From Alphaproteobacteria bacterium (lineage in GTDB: Bacteria > Pseudomonadota > Alphaproteobacteria > Caulobacterales > Caulobacteraceae): a stretch of DNA of 64,000 nt. The number at the start of each line of letters is the position of its first letter. Position 1 is the first letter of the stretch. Both the position numbers and the translations under genes were made by a program. The notes under the pieces were generated by a model. The model had not been told where the DNA came from and did no database searches. It saw nothing but the letters and a program-made list of their open reading frames with translations. The DNA is taken from NCBI GenBank assembly GCA_018820205.1, contig JAHJOK010000036.1, forward strand, positions 1 through 64,000. Reading direction: 5' to 3'. This document shows positions 36,403-45,540 of the stretch, in pieces.

Positions 36403-38163
36403 CTACATGTTCGGATAGTTGGGGCCGCCGCCGCCCTCGGGCGTGGTCCAGACGATGTTCTGGGACGGATCCTTGATGTCGCAGGTTTTGCAGTGGACGC
36501 AGTTCTGGGCGTTGATCACGAATTTCGGATCGGTCTTTGCGACCTCGTCGGCATAGACGACCTCATAGACCCCGGCCGGGCAATAGAGGCGCGCCGGTTC
36601 TCCGTATTTCGGCAGGTTTACGCGGATGGGCACCGAGGGGTCGATCAGCTTCAGATGGGCCGGCTGTTCCTCGGCGTGGTTGGTGTTCGAGATAAACACG
36701 CTGGACAGCTTGTCGAACGACAGCTTTCCGTCGGGCTTTGGATAGGCGATCGATTTGTGTTTCGACGCCGGTTCGGTGGACTGGGCGTCGGTCTTGGCGT
36801 GCTTCTGGGTCCCGAACAGCGACAGGCCGCCGAAGACCGTGCCGAACCACATGTCGAACACGCCCAACGCGCCGCCGATGGTGGTGCCGTATTTCGACAG
36901 CAGCGGTTTGGCGTTGCGGACCCGCTTCAGCTCCTTGAACACCCAGCTGTTCTCATAGGCGGTCTGGTATTCGACCAGTTCGTCGCCGGAGCGCCCCGCC
37001 ATGACGGCGTCGTAGGCGGCCTCGGCGGCCAGCATGCCTGTCTTCATGGCGTTGTGGCTGCCCTTGATCCTGGGCACGTTCACGAACCCGGCCGAACAGC
37101 CGATCAGGACGCCGCCGGGAAACGACAGTTTCGGCACCGACTGCCAGCCGCCCTCGGTGATGGCGCGGGCCCCGTAAGAGACGCGGGTTCCGCCCTCCAG
37201 ATGTTCTGCGATGGCGGGGTGGTGTTTGAAGCGCTGGAACTCGTCGAACGGCGACAGGAACGGGTTCTTGTAGTTCAGGTGCACGACGTAGCCGATGGCG
37301 ACGTAGTTATCGCCGAAATGGTACATGAAGCTGCCGCCGCCGGTGTGTTCGTCCAGCGGCCAGCCGGTGGTGTGCTGGGCCAGGCCGGGCTGGTGCTTTT
37401 CGGGCGCGACCTGCCACAGCTCCTTCAGGCCGATGCCGTATTTCTGGGTCTGTTTGCCGGACTGGAGCTTGTGCCGGGCGATGATGGTCTTGGCCAGCGA
37501 GCCGCGCACGCCCTCGGCGATGAAGACGTATTTGCCGTGCAGTTCGATGCCGGGCTGGAAATCGCCGCTCGGGGCGCCGTGCTTGTCGATGCCGAAGACG
37601 CCGGCGACGACGCCCTTCACCCGACCCGTCGGCTCATCCCAGACGACATGGCTGGCGGCCATGCCGGGATAGACCTCGACGCCCATGCCCTCGGCCTGTT
37701 CGCCGAGCCAGCGGGTGACGTTGCCCAGCGAGGCGATGTAGCAGCCGTCGTTGTGCATCATCGGCGGCAGCATCGGCATGGGCAGGCTGACCTGACCCAT
37801 CGGCCCCAGCACCATGAAGCGGTCCTGCGTCACGGGCGTTTCCAGCGGCGCGCCCATCGACTTCCAGTCGGGGAACAGCTCGTTCAGGGCCTTGGGGTCG
37901 ATGACGGCGCCTGACAGGATATGGCCGCCGATCTCGGCGGATTTCTCCAGCACGGCGACGGTGATCTCCTTGCCGTCCTTTTCCGCGCGCTGTTTCAGGC
38001 GAATGGCGGCGCTGAGCCCGGCGGGGCCGCCGCCGACGATCAGGACGTCGTATTCCATGACCTCGCGCTCGACGCCTTGCAGGGCCTCGATCGGCGGCAG
38101 GTTGTCCAGGATGGCTTCCTGGGCCTGGGTTTCAGTTCCGCCTTCGATCGCGTCCTCAGCCAT
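36403..38163 (-). CDS. electron-transfer flavoprotein-ubiquinone oxidoreductase
   Basis: A 586-residue inner-membrane-associated enzyme passing electrons from ETF to ubiquinone during fatty- and amino-acid oxidation. The FAD motif DVLIVGGGPAGLSAAIRLKQ lies near residue 40. The C-terminal ferredoxin part carries the 4Fe-4S Cys set in CPAGVYE and NCVHCKTCDIKDP, ending in the family tail GGGGPNYPNM. ATG 38163 with GAGGA twelve bases upstream is preferred; an upstream GTG at 38214 adds 17 residues. Confidence 0.93.
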   Translation of the reverse strand: MAEDAIEGGTETQAQEAILDNLPPIEALQGVEREVMEYDVLIVGGGPAGLSAAIRLKQRAEKDGKEITVAVLEKSAEIGGHILSGAVIDPKALNELFPDWKSMGAPLETPVTQDRFMVLGPMGQVSLPMPMLPPMMHNDGCYIASLGNVTRWLGEQAEGMGVEVYPGMAASHVVWDEPTGRVKGVVAGVFGIDKHGAPSGDFQPGIELHGKYVFIAEGVRGSLAKTIIARHKLQSGKQTQKYGIGLKELWQVAPEKHQPGLAQHTTGWPLDEHTGGGSFMYHFGDNYVAIGYVVHLNYKNPFLSPFDEFQRFKHHPAIAEHLEGGTRVSYGARAITEGGWQSVPKLSFPGGVLIGCSAGFVNVPRIKGSHNAMKTGMLAAEAAYDAVMAGRSGDELVEYQTAYENSWVFKELKRVRNAKPLLSKYGTTIGGALGVFDMWFGTVFGGLSLFGTQKHAKTDAQSTEPASKHKSIAYPKPDGKLSFDKLSSVFISNTNHAEEQPAHLKLIDPSVPIRVNLPKYGEPARLYCPAGVYEVVYADEVAKTDPKFVINAQNCVHCKTCDIKDPSQNIVWTTPEGGGGPNYPNM

Positions 38164-38269
38164 GTCGTTTCTTATTCCTCGTGCGTCGTGGGGGCTTATT
38201 GTTTCTTGGCTCACTTATCGGAAGGTGACGCGGCGGCGGTCAAGGCCTATCCCTGACGCCAGTCCCGCC

Positions 38270-39061
38270 ATGAACGCCCAGACCCACGATATCGCTGCGA
38301 TCGAAAGCCTGCTCGCCTTCTGGCGCGACGCGGGTGTGGACGCCTGTTTCGAGGATGCCGCGGTCGATCGGACCATCGTGGTCGCCCCCGCGCTGAAGGC
38401 GGTGGAGAAGGCGACGGCCTCGGTCACCCCGGTCGTGGACATGGCGGACGCCACCGCCGAGGCGCGCAGACTGGCGAATGGGGCCGACACGATGGAGGCG
38501 CTGGCCCAGGCGGCGGCCGGCTTCAAGGGCTGCGAACTGGTCGGCATGGGCGCCAGGGGCTGCGTGTTCGGGCGCGGCGACCCCCAGGCCCCGGTCCTGG
38601 TCGTCGGCGAGGCGCCGGGGGCGGAGGAGGACGCGGCGGGCGAGCCGTTCGTCGGACGGGCCGGCAAGCTGCTGGACAAGATGCTGGCGGCGGCCGGGCT
38701 GGCCGACAAGGTCTACATCACCAACACCGTCTTCTGGCGACCGCCGGGCAACCGGACGCCGACGCCGCAGGAACAGGCCGTCTGCGCGCCATTCGTGGAG
38801 CGGGCGATGTTCCTGATGAAGCCTCGCGCCGTCCTGCTGGTGGGCGGGGCGGCGGCCAAGGCCGTGTTGAAGACCGACGAGGGCATCATGCGCACGCGCG
38901 GTCAGTGGCGCGAGTGGCGACTGGCGGAGGGCGACGTGTCGGCGCCGGCGATCGCGACCCTGCATCCCGCCTTCCTGTTGCGACAGCCGCAGGCCAAGCG
39001 GCAGGCGTGGGCGGACATGCTGGCGCTGGCGGCGCGGGTCGGGGATGACGCCGGTTTGTGA
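38270..39061 (+). CDS. uracil-DNA glycosylase, family 4-like
   Basis: A 263-residue DNA-repair enzyme removing uracil. It has the UDG motif GEAPGAEEDAAGEPFVGRAG (about 117-136), LLDKMLAAAGL, YITNTVFWRPPGNRTPT, and the late His motif LHPAFLLRQP. Cys residues for the 4Fe-4S cluster are at least partly present (FKGCELVG, GCVFG, AVCAPF). The N-terminal 85 residues are helical, as in the alphaproteobacterial group. It is divergent from the ETF-QO gene. Confidence 0.9.
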   Translation: MNAQTHDIAAIESLLAFWRDAGVDACFEDAAVDRTIVVAPALKAVEKATASVTPVVDMADATAEARRLANGADTMEALAQAAAGFKGCELVGMGARGCVFGRGDPQAPVLVVGEAPGAEEDAAGEPFVGRAGKLLDKMLAAAGLADKVYITNTVFWRPPGNRTPTPQEQAVCAPFVERAMFLMKPRAVLLVGGAAAKAVLKTDEGIMRTRGQWREWRLAEGDVSAPAIATLHPAFLLRQPQAKRQAWADMLALAARVGDDAGL

Positions 39062-39197
39062 GAACCCGCGCGCTCTGACGCCGATGTGATTGAAGTTAAC
39101 AGGGGATTCCGGCATAGTCGCTGCTTGACGACCGAACGCAGACCGCGCGCCGATCCCGAATCGAGACGGGCAGCGCGCAGCACGGGGGGCCGCCGCC

Positions 39198-40925
39198 TTG
39201 TACAGATTCCGCCGCCGCGCCGTTTCGGCGCCGACGCTCGCCTTTGCTCTGGCCGCCTTTTCGGCCGCCGCCCTGCCCGCGTTCGCCGCGCCGACGCCCT
39301 ACGAAACGGTCGTCGCGGCGGAAGAGGAAGACGGGCGACCGGCGGTGCGGATCAGCACCACCACCCTCTCCAACGCCGACCGCCTGAGTTACACCAACGC
39401 CTTCGACGCCTTGCGCCGGGGCGATCTGGACGAGGCGCGCGAGGCCGCACGCAAGGCCAACGACCGGGTCCTGCTGGGCCAGGTCGAGTTCGAACGGCTG
39501 TTCCACGCCGACCACACTGCCTCGTTCGAGGAACTGGCGGCCTGGATGCAGGACTATGCCGATCTGCCCAGCGCGCAGCGGGTCTATGCGCTGGCGATGC
39601 GTCGCCGGCCCGACGGCGCCGAGGAGCCCCGCCGACCTGAAGGGGCCTTCTTCAGCCGCGCCTGGGACCAGATCGCGGCCGCCGGCGGAAACAGCGAAGC
39701 CGATCCGGCCAAGGCGGCGCGCGTCGCCCTGAACCGCGACGACCTGCAGGGCGCCATCGTTCAGGGCGAGGAGATCGGCGACTGGTGGGTCGTGGGTCTG
39801 GCGGCATGGCGCACCGGCGATTTCGCCCGGTCGTTTTCGGCCTTCGAGCGGGTCGCGGCCGACCCGACCGAGGATGGATGGACCCGCGCCGGAGCCGGCG
39901 TCTGGGCCGCCCGCGCCGCCGGACAGACCGGTCGTCAAGACCGGATCCAGGAGTTCCTGCATCTGGCCGCGCGCTGGCCCGCAAGCTTCTATGGCCAGAT
40001 CGCCCTGCGTCAGCTGGGACAGGAACCGGTCATCCTGAACGACGGGCCGACGCCGTATGAGGCCGTGACCCAGCGGGTTTCGCTGAACGACGAGCCGATC
40101 GGCGTGAACCAGCGCGAGATGGACGATTTCCTGCGGAGCGATGCGCGCGCCCGGCGCACCGTGGCCTTCTTCGAGGTCGGTCGCCGGACCGACGCCCGCG
40201 ACGAACTGAGGAACGGCCTGCGCACCGCCAGCGACACGACGCGGCGATTGTGGACCGGCCTGGCCCGCGTCCTGGGTCCGCGCCTGGGCGGCGCCGCCTC
40301 GGACGGCACGCGGATCGACGCGGCCGACTATCCGAATCCGGAAATCACGCCCGAGGGCGGATGGACCGTGGAACGGTCGCTGGTCTATGCGATCGCGCGC
40401 AAGGAAAGCGGCTTCAACGCCGAGGCGCGCTCACCGGTCGGCGCCTACGGCCTGATGCAGGTCATGCCCTCGACGGCGGCCGAGATGACCGGCGATCGCG
40501 GCTTCGTGTCTTCGCCCCAGCGGCTGTTCGAACCCGCGACCAATGTGCGGATGGGCCAGACCTATGTGAACCGGATGCTGGCGCGGCCCGAGTTCCAGGG
40601 CGACCTGCTGCGCGCCGTAGCCAGCTATAACGCCGGGCCGGGTCCGATGCTGGGCGCCCTGCGTCGGCTGGGGCCGAACCCCGACCCCCTGCTGCTGATC
40701 GAGACCATCGACGTGCCCCAGGCCCGCGAATATGTCGAAAAGGTCGTGGCGGCCTACTGGATCTATCAGCGAATGACGGGTGGACCGTTGAACACCCTGG
40801 ACGCCGTAGTGGCGGGCCAGTCGCTGGTGCCGATCGCGCTGGACTATGTCGCGCCGCCGCCGGGATCGAACCTTCCGTCGGAGCCGGTTCAGGTGGCGTC
40901 GATGGCGCCGGTGGGAACGCGCTAG
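39198..40925 (+). CDS. soluble lytic murein transglycosylase
   Basis: A 575-residue periplasmic enzyme cleaving peptidoglycan glycan strands. Signal peptide (to about residue 31), a superhelical alpha domain (about 50-385), and a C-terminal SLT domain with catalytic Glu in ARKESGFNAEARSPVGAYGLMQVMPSTA (about 395-420) and ASYNAGPG near 475. This resembles Slt70. The start is TTG 39198, the only initiator that yields the signal peptide, with a G-rich run upstream. Its stop shares the palindrome CTAG with the convergent small gene. Confidence 0.88.
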   Translation: MYRFRRRAVSAPTLAFALAAFSAAALPAFAAPTPYETVVAAEEEDGRPAVRISTTTLSNADRLSYTNAFDALRRGDLDEAREAARKANDRVLLGQVEFERLFHADHTASFEELAAWMQDYADLPSAQRVYALAMRRRPDGAEEPRRPEGAFFSRAWDQIAAAGGNSEADPAKAARVALNRDDLQGAIVQGEEIGDWWVVGLAAWRTGDFARSFSAFERVAADPTEDGWTRAGAGVWAARAAGQTGRQDRIQEFLHLAARWPASFYGQIALRQLGQEPVILNDGPTPYEAVTQRVSLNDEPIGVNQREMDDFLRSDARARRTVAFFEVGRRTDARDELRNGLRTASDTTRRLWTGLARVLGPRLGGAASDGTRIDAADYPNPEITPEGGWTVERSLVYAIARKESGFNAEARSPVGAYGLMQVMPSTAAEMTGDRGFVSSPQRLFEPATNVRMGQTYVNRMLARPEFQGDLLRAVASYNAGPGPMLGALRRLGPNPDPLLLIETIDVPQAREYVEKVVAAYWIYQRMTGGPLNTLDAVVAGQSLVPIALDYVAPPPGSNLPSEPVQVASMAPVGTR

Positions 40926-41053
40926 AGCAGGCTGCTGACCAGCGAGGCGCACAGGCAGCAGCCGACCAGGATGAACACGCCATAAGTCATCAGCGTCGGG
41001 CGGCGCGGGGCCGTCTGAGGCGTGAGGATCGGGGCGGTCGGATGGGCGGACAT
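40922..41053 (-). CDS. small single-pass membrane protein
   Basis: A 43-residue protein: a Pro/Thr-rich polar N-terminus (MSAHPTAPILTPQTAPRR) followed by one hydrophobic helix TYGVFILVGCCLCASLVSSL. The upstream region is short and unremarkable. It overlaps the lytic transglycosylase stop by four bases (CTAG). Similar tiny proteins are often missed by gene finders. The function is unknown. Confidence 0.5.
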   Translation of the reverse strand: MSAHPTAPILTPQTAPRRPTLMTYGVFILVGCCLCASLVSSLL

Positions 41054-41142
41054 GGCGGCGGTCTCGGAGGTTCGGACGGGACCGTAACAACGTTCCCTTA
41101 AGGGGCCGTTCGCAGGTCTCGTTAATCGACGGTGACCCTGAG

Positions 41143-41814
41143 CTAAGGCCGAACGGTGACAGCCTGTTCCGTCCATTCCAGGAAGTCCGGCTGCTGTAGC
41201 AGTTCGGCAACATATGTGGCCGCCACGCCATCCTCGTCGCCGTAGGCCGCGAGGTCGAACTGGTAGTGACGGAACCGGGTCGCCAAGGGCGTGAAGAAGG
41301 CGTCCGGGATCGACCAGTCGCCGAACAGATACGGTCCGTCCGCCCCGAACCTGCTTTTCATCTCGAGCACGATCGCGACGAACCGGCGGACGTCGGCGGC
41401 GACGGCTTCGCTGGTCGGGGTCGGAGCCCGGTCGGGACCGACCATGGTGTGGATCACCCCGGCGTCATCGGGGCCCATGCCGCAGTCGTTGCGCAGGCCC
41501 ATGAAGGACGAATGCATCTCGCAGGCGACCGACCGGGCCAGCCAGCGGGCGTGGGGATCGGCGGGCCAGAGCCTGGCCTGGGGATAGCGTTCGGCGGCGA
41601 ATACGCAGATGGCCATCGAGTCCCAGATGGTGATTCCGTCGACCTTGAGCAGAGGGACTTTTCCCGACGGCGACACCTGGGCCAGCCGGTCCTTCCAGCC
41701 CTCGCCGTACAGGGGGATTTCGGTGACGGTGAAATCGCCGCCGCACCGCTTCAACACCAGCCACGGCCGCAGCGACCAGGTCGAGAAGGTCATATTGCCG
41801 ACGATCAGTTCCAT
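41143..41814 (-). CDS. glutathione S-transferase family protein
   Basis: A 223-residue protein with an N-terminal thioredoxin-like GST domain (MELIVGNMTFSTWSLRPWLVLKRCG; the catalytic Ser region is STWSLRP; VPLLKVDG and the WDSMAICVFAAERYP glutathione-binding segment) and an all-helical C-terminal domain with the DWSIPDAFFTPLATR cap. It probably conjugates or reduces small electrophiles with glutathione. ATG 41814 gives the family start. Confidence 0.88.
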   Translation of the reverse strand: MELIVGNMTFSTWSLRPWLVLKRCGGDFTVTEIPLYGEGWKDRLAQVSPSGKVPLLKVDGITIWDSMAICVFAAERYPQARLWPADPHARWLARSVACEMHSSFMGLRNDCGMGPDDAGVIHTMVGPDRAPTPTSEAVAADVRRFVAIVLEMKSRFGADGPYLFGDWSIPDAFFTPLATRFRHYQFDLAAYGDEDGVAATYVAELLQQPDFLEWTEQAVTVRP

Positions 41815-41951
41815 GCGGGCCGCTCCGTGATTCCCCCACACCGTGCACCCCGGCGCGGGCCGGGGTCCAGACGGAGATCGCTTGTGTCCGGATAAGCGTG
41901 ACAGGGGGCGCGGCTTGACTCCGGGGGGCGCGCGACCGACACGCACGGCCC

Positions 41952-43253
41952 ATGATCACCCGCTATTCCCGCCCCGAAGCCGTCGCCATCTGGTCCAGCG
42001 AGACCAAATACAGGATCTGGTTCGAGATCGAGGCCCATGCGGCGACCAAGATGGCCGAACTGGGCGTCATCCCGACCGAGGCCGCCGAGGCCATCTGGGC
42101 CAAGGGCAAGGACGCCGCCTGGGACAGCGACCGGATCGACGAGATCGAACGCACGACCAAGCACGACGTCATCGCTTTTCTGACCCACGTGTCGGAGACG
42201 GTGGGCGAAGAAGCCCGCTTCCTGCACCAGGGCATGACCTCCTCGGACGTGCTGGACACCTGTTTCGCGGTTCAGCTGGCGCGGGCGTCGGACCTGTTGA
42301 TCGCCGGCGTCGATCGGGTCCTGGCCGCGCTGGAGACGCGGGCGAAAGAACACAAATACACCCCGACGGTCGGTCGCAGTCACGGCATTCATGCCGAGCC
42401 GGTGACCTTCGGCCTGAAGCTGGCCGGCTATCACGCCGAGTTCCAGCGGGCCAGACGCCGCCTGATCACCGCGAAGGAAGAGATCGCCACCTGCGCCATC
42501 TCGGGGGCCGTGGGCACCTTCGCCAACGTCGATCCGGCGGTGGAGCAATATGTCGCCGACCAGATGGGTCTGAGCGTCGAGCCGGTCTCGACCCAGGTGA
42601 TCCCGCGCGACCGGCACGCGGCCTTCTTCGCGGCCCTGGGCGTCGTCGCGTCGTCGGTCGAGCGGCTGGCGGTCGAGATCCGTCACCTGCAACGCACCGA
42701 GGTGCTGGAGGCCGAGGAGTTCTTCGACAAGGGTCAGAAGGGCTCGTCGGCCATGCCGCACAAGCGCAACCCCATCCTGGCCGAGAACCTGACCGGCCTG
42801 GCCCGTCTGGTCCGTTCGGCGGTGACGCCGGCGATGGAGAACGTCGCCCTGTGGCACGAGCGCGATATCAGCCATTCCTCGGTCGAGCGCGGCATCGGTC
42901 CGGATGCGACCATCCACCTGGACTTCGCCCTGAACCGTCTGGCGGGGGTGGTGGAACGGCTGCTGGTCTATCCCGACAACATGCAGAAGAACCTGGATAA
43001 GCTGGGCGGCCTGGTCCATTCGCAGCGGGTCCTGCTGGCCCTGACGCAGCTGGGTCAGTCGCGCGAGGACTCGTATGCGGCGGTTCAGCGCAACGCGATG
43101 AAGGTCTGGCGCGGCGAGGGCAATTTCCTCGACTTCCTGAAGGCGGACCCCGAGGTCATCGTGCCGGACGCCGAACTGGAGGCCCTGTTCGACCTCGGCT
43201 ACCACACCAAACATGTGGACACGGTGTTCGCGCGGGTGTTCGGCGCGGGATAG
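41952..43253 (+). CDS. purB: adenylosuccinate lyase
   Basis: A 433-residue enzyme of the fumarase/aspartase superfamily. It acts twice in purine synthesis, on SAICAR and on adenylosuccinate, releasing fumarate. It opens with MITRYSRPEAVAIWSSETKY and has TSSDVLDTC, the catalytic-His segment GRSHGIHAEP and the signature loop SSAMPHKRNPILAENL. It is the first of a dispersed set of purine genes (purC, purS, purQ, purL, purT). Confidence 0.95.
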   Translation: MITRYSRPEAVAIWSSETKYRIWFEIEAHAATKMAELGVIPTEAAEAIWAKGKDAAWDSDRIDEIERTTKHDVIAFLTHVSETVGEEARFLHQGMTSSDVLDTCFAVQLARASDLLIAGVDRVLAALETRAKEHKYTPTVGRSHGIHAEPVTFGLKLAGYHAEFQRARRRLITAKEEIATCAISGAVGTFANVDPAVEQYVADQMGLSVEPVSTQVIPRDRHAAFFAALGVVASSVERLAVEIRHLQRTEVLEAEEFFDKGQKGSSAMPHKRNPILAENLTGLARLVRSAVTPAMENVALWHERDISHSSVERGIGPDATIHLDFALNRLAGVVERLLVYPDNMQKNLDKLGGLVHSQRVLLALTQLGQSREDSYAAVQRNAMKVWRGEGNFLDFLKADPEVIVPDAELEALFDLGYHTKHVDTVFARVFGAG

Positions 43254-43273
43254 CGACCGAATTCAGATTGAAT

Positions 43274-43297
43274 ATTGGTACGAAAAATCATACCAAT
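43274..43297. promoter_or_regulatory. toxin-antitoxin operator
   Basis: A perfect inverted repeat ATTGGTA-N10-TACCAAT in an A/T-rich patch ends six bases before the antitoxin ATG. Location and symmetry fit autoregulation by the antitoxin or toxin-antitoxin complex. Confidence 0.7.
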
Positions 43298-43302
43298 CCT
43301 TC

Positions 43303-43548
43303 ATGCAACGCCTCGCCGCCCAAGTGGCTGTCAGTGTCTCCGACCTGAAAAAAAGCCCCAGCGCCGTCATGGAGGACGCCAGCGGAGAGACCGTCGCCGT
43401 TCTGAACCACAATCGCGTCATGGCCTATATGGTGCCGCCCGCGACCTATGAGGCCATGCTGGAGCGGCTGGACGATCTGGCGTTGGTCGAGACGGTCCGG
43501 GCGCGGGCGCACGAACGCCCGGTTCGTATAGCGCTCGATGAGCTTTGA
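43303..43548 (+). CDS. Phd/RelB-type antitoxin
   Basis: An 81-residue antitoxin: an N-terminal DNA-binding Phd/YefM-like domain (VAVSVSDLKKSPSAVMEDASGETVAVLNHNRVMAYMVPPATYEAM) and a C-terminal acidic/basic helix that would wrap the toxin. ATG 43303 lies next to a palindromic operator. The gene overlaps the toxin gene by 11 bases, the usual coupling in type II modules. Confidence 0.85.
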   Translation: MQRLAAQVAVSVSDLKKSPSAVMEDASGETVAVLNHNRVMAYMVPPATYEAMLERLDDLALVETVRARAHERPVRIALDEL

Positions 43549-43822
43549 GCTTCAGTTCCTGCCTTCCGCGTTGAAGGAGTGGAAGAAGCTGGGAAGCCCG
43601 ATCCGGGAACAGTTGAAAAAGAAGCTGGTCGAACGACTGGCCGCGCCACGGGCGCCGAAAGACGCGCTGCGTGGCCTGCCCGACCACTACAAGATCAGGC
43701 TGAGGAGCGCGGGCTATCGGCTGGTCTATCGGGTCGAGGACCAGACGGTGACCGTAACGGTCGTCGCCGTCGGCAAACGCGAGGGCGGCGCGGTCTATGC
43801 GACGGTCGGAAATCGGCGGTGA
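43538..43822 (+). CDS. RelE/ParE-superfamily toxin
   Basis: A 94-residue toxin of the RelE fold: FELQFLPSALKEWKKLG at the N-terminus, then LRGLPDHYKIRLRSAGYRLVYRVEDQTVTVTVVAVGKREGG, with the basic and Tyr residues typical of mRNA-cutting RelE. It would cleave ribosome-bound mRNA and be neutralised by the preceding protein. Its stop overlaps the GTG of the downstream glycosylase gene (GTGA). Confidence 0.88.
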   Translation: MSFELQFLPSALKEWKKLGSPIREQLKKKLVERLAAPRAPKDALRGLPDHYKIRLRSAGYRLVYRVEDQTVTVTVVAVGKREGGAVYATVGNRR

Positions 43823-44319
43823 CGTCGCAACGGAAGGCCGCCTTCGCCCCGGTTGTCGATGCGAACACCCGACTGCTGATCCTGGGGAGCCTGCCGGGCG
43901 ACGCCTCGCTGAAGGCGGCGCAGTATTACGCCCATCCCAGGAACGGCTTCTGGCGCCTAGTCGGCGGGGTCATCGAGCGCGATCTGATCGTCCTTCCCTA
44001 TGACAAACGGCTGGAGGCGCTGAGGGCCGCCGGCGTCGGTCTGTGGGACGTGATCGCCGGGGCGGAACGGGCGGGCAGCCTGGACGGGGCGATCCGAAAC
44101 GCCGAGGCGGCCGACCTGACCGGCCTGGTCGCGACCTTGCCCGCGCTGAGGGCCGTGGCGTTCAACGGCGCCTTGGCGGCGAGGACCGGCAGGACAATAC
44201 TGACGCCCACGCTGGCCGGCGCCACCTTCGTTGACCTGCCGTCCTCAAGTCCCGCTCACGCCCGCCCGCTGGCCGAAAAGGCGGAAGCCTGGACGGTGCT
44301 GAAAGCGGTGCTGCGGTGA
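43819..44319 (+). CDS. DNA-deoxyinosine glycosylase-like (UDG superfamily)
   Basis: A 166-residue protein with the group's hallmarks FAPVVDANTRLLILGSLPGDASLKAAQYYAHPRNGFW near the N-terminus, GLWDVIAGAERAGSLD in the middle, and LPSSSPAHA near the C-terminus. Members excise deoxyinosine or mismatched uracil. It starts at GTG 43819, inside the toxin stop, so it is translated as a third gene of the toxin-antitoxin operon. Confidence 0.85.
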   Translation: MTSQRKAAFAPVVDANTRLLILGSLPGDASLKAAQYYAHPRNGFWRLVGGVIERDLIVLPYDKRLEALRAAGVGLWDVIAGAERAGSLDGAIRNAEAADLTGLVATLPALRAVAFNGALAARTGRTILTPTLAGATFVDLPSSSPAHARPLAEKAEAWTVLKAVLR

Positions 44320-44420
44320 CCTGACGCGGCCGAATCCCGGATTCATTCGCATCCTTTAGGCCGTTCACCCGTCTCTATAGCCTGTGCCGCGCAAGCGGCG
44401 ACGCTTTGGAGACCATGCCC

Positions 44421-45029
44421 ATGAATACCCGCATCCTGACCCTGACCCTCGCATCCGCCGCCGTCCTCGGACTGGCCGCCTGCAACAACAATTCCGAACC
44501 CGAGACCGCCGCGACCGAGGCCGCGCCCGCCGAAACCATGGCGGCCGACCCGATGGTCGGCGGCGCCTCGATGAGCCCCAACGACACCATCGTCACCAAC
44601 GCCGCCAAGGCTTCGAACCTGACCACCCTGGTCAGCGCCGTTCAGGCCGCCGATCTGGCCGATACCCTGTCGGGCACGGGTCCGTTCACGGTGTTCGCGC
44701 CGGACAACGCCGCGTTCGAGAAGATCCCCGCCGCCACCCGCGAATCGCTTATGGCGCCGGCCGGCAAGGAAGATCTGACCAAGATCCTGACCTATCACGT
44801 TGTGCCCGGTCGCCTGACCGCGGCCGATCTGGCCACCCAGGCCCAGGCCAATGGCGGCAAGGCCGAACTGACCACCGTTCAGGGCGCGACCCTGACCGTC
44901 ACGCCCAATGCCGACGGCTCGGTCACCCTGACCGATGCGGCCGGTGGAACCTCGACCGTCACCCAGGCGGACGTGATGCAATCGAACGGCGTCGTGCACG
45001 TGATCGACACCGTCGTGATGCCCGGTTGA
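44421..45029 (+). CDS. fasciclin-domain lipoprotein
   Basis: A 202-residue lipoprotein with lipobox LGLAAC (Cys near residue 20), a short Glu/Ala/Thr linker and one FAS1 domain (about 60-200; GPFTVFAPDNAAFEKIPAAT, LTYHVVPGRL, GVVHVIDTVVMPG). It is related to the longer FAS1 protein at 32324. ATG 44421 has GGAG at good spacing; ATG 44415 is too close to it. Confidence 0.87.
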   Translation: MNTRILTLTLASAAVLGLAACNNNSEPETAATEAAPAETMAADPMVGGASMSPNDTIVTNAAKASNLTTLVSAVQAADLADTLSGTGPFTVFAPDNAAFEKIPAATRESLMAPAGKEDLTKILTYHVVPGRLTAADLATQAQANGGKAELTTVQGATLTVTPNADGSVTLTDAAGGTSTVTQADVMQSNGVVHVIDTVVMPG

Positions 45030-45122
45030 TTTTCCGGTGAACCTTTTGCGTCCCGCCGCATTCTGATCTGGCGCAAGACGCAAAACTTCGGGTGAGGCTA
45101 CCCCCCCAGCCCCCGAAAATGG

Positions 45123-45155
45123 AAGGGCCGCAGATCCCCCGCTGCGGCCCTTTTT
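45123..45155 (+). terminator. intrinsic terminator
   Basis: AAGGGCCGCAG ... CTGCGGCCC followed by TTTTT: an 11-bp stem with an 8-nt loop. It ends the fasciclin lipoprotein transcript before the convergent SMR gene. Confidence 0.85.
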
Positions 45156-45192
45156 CATGCCCGGCGTTCCATGGGCGGCCTTGGCCGATCGG

Positions 45193-45522
45193 TCAGTGAA
45201 CCGCTGTCTTCGAGAACAGGTTCATCACCGCGACGCCCGCGATGATCAGGCCCATCCCGACGATGGCGGGCCAATCCAGCTTCTGGCCCTGGAAGGCCCA
45301 GGCGGCGGCCGAGATCAGGACGATGCCGACGCCCGACCAGATGGCGTAGGCCACCCCGGTGGGGATGCTCTTCAGCGTGAGGGAGAGGAAATAGAACGCC
45401 ACCGCATAGCCGACAACGCAGACGACGGCCCAGAGGGGGCGGCTGAAACCGTCGGACTGTTTCAGCGCCGTCGTGGCGATGACCTCGGCGACGATGGCGA
45501 TGGCGAGAAGCAGGTATTTCAC
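45193..45522 (-). CDS. SMR family small multidrug efflux protein
   Basis: A 109-residue four-helix membrane protein with the conserved membrane Glu14 in [32 protein letters not shown] and [14 protein letters not shown]. EmrE-type dimers expel cationic compounds or guanidinium using the proton gradient. The start is GTG 45522. Confidence 0.9.
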   Translation of the reverse strand: MKYLLLAIAIVAEVIATTALKQSDGFSRPLWAVVCVVGYAVAFYFLSLTLKSIPTGVAYAIWSGVGIVLISAAAWAFQGQKLDWPAIVGMGLIIAGVAVMNLFSKTAVH

Positions 45523-45540
45523 CGCCGCGCGCCGATCCGC

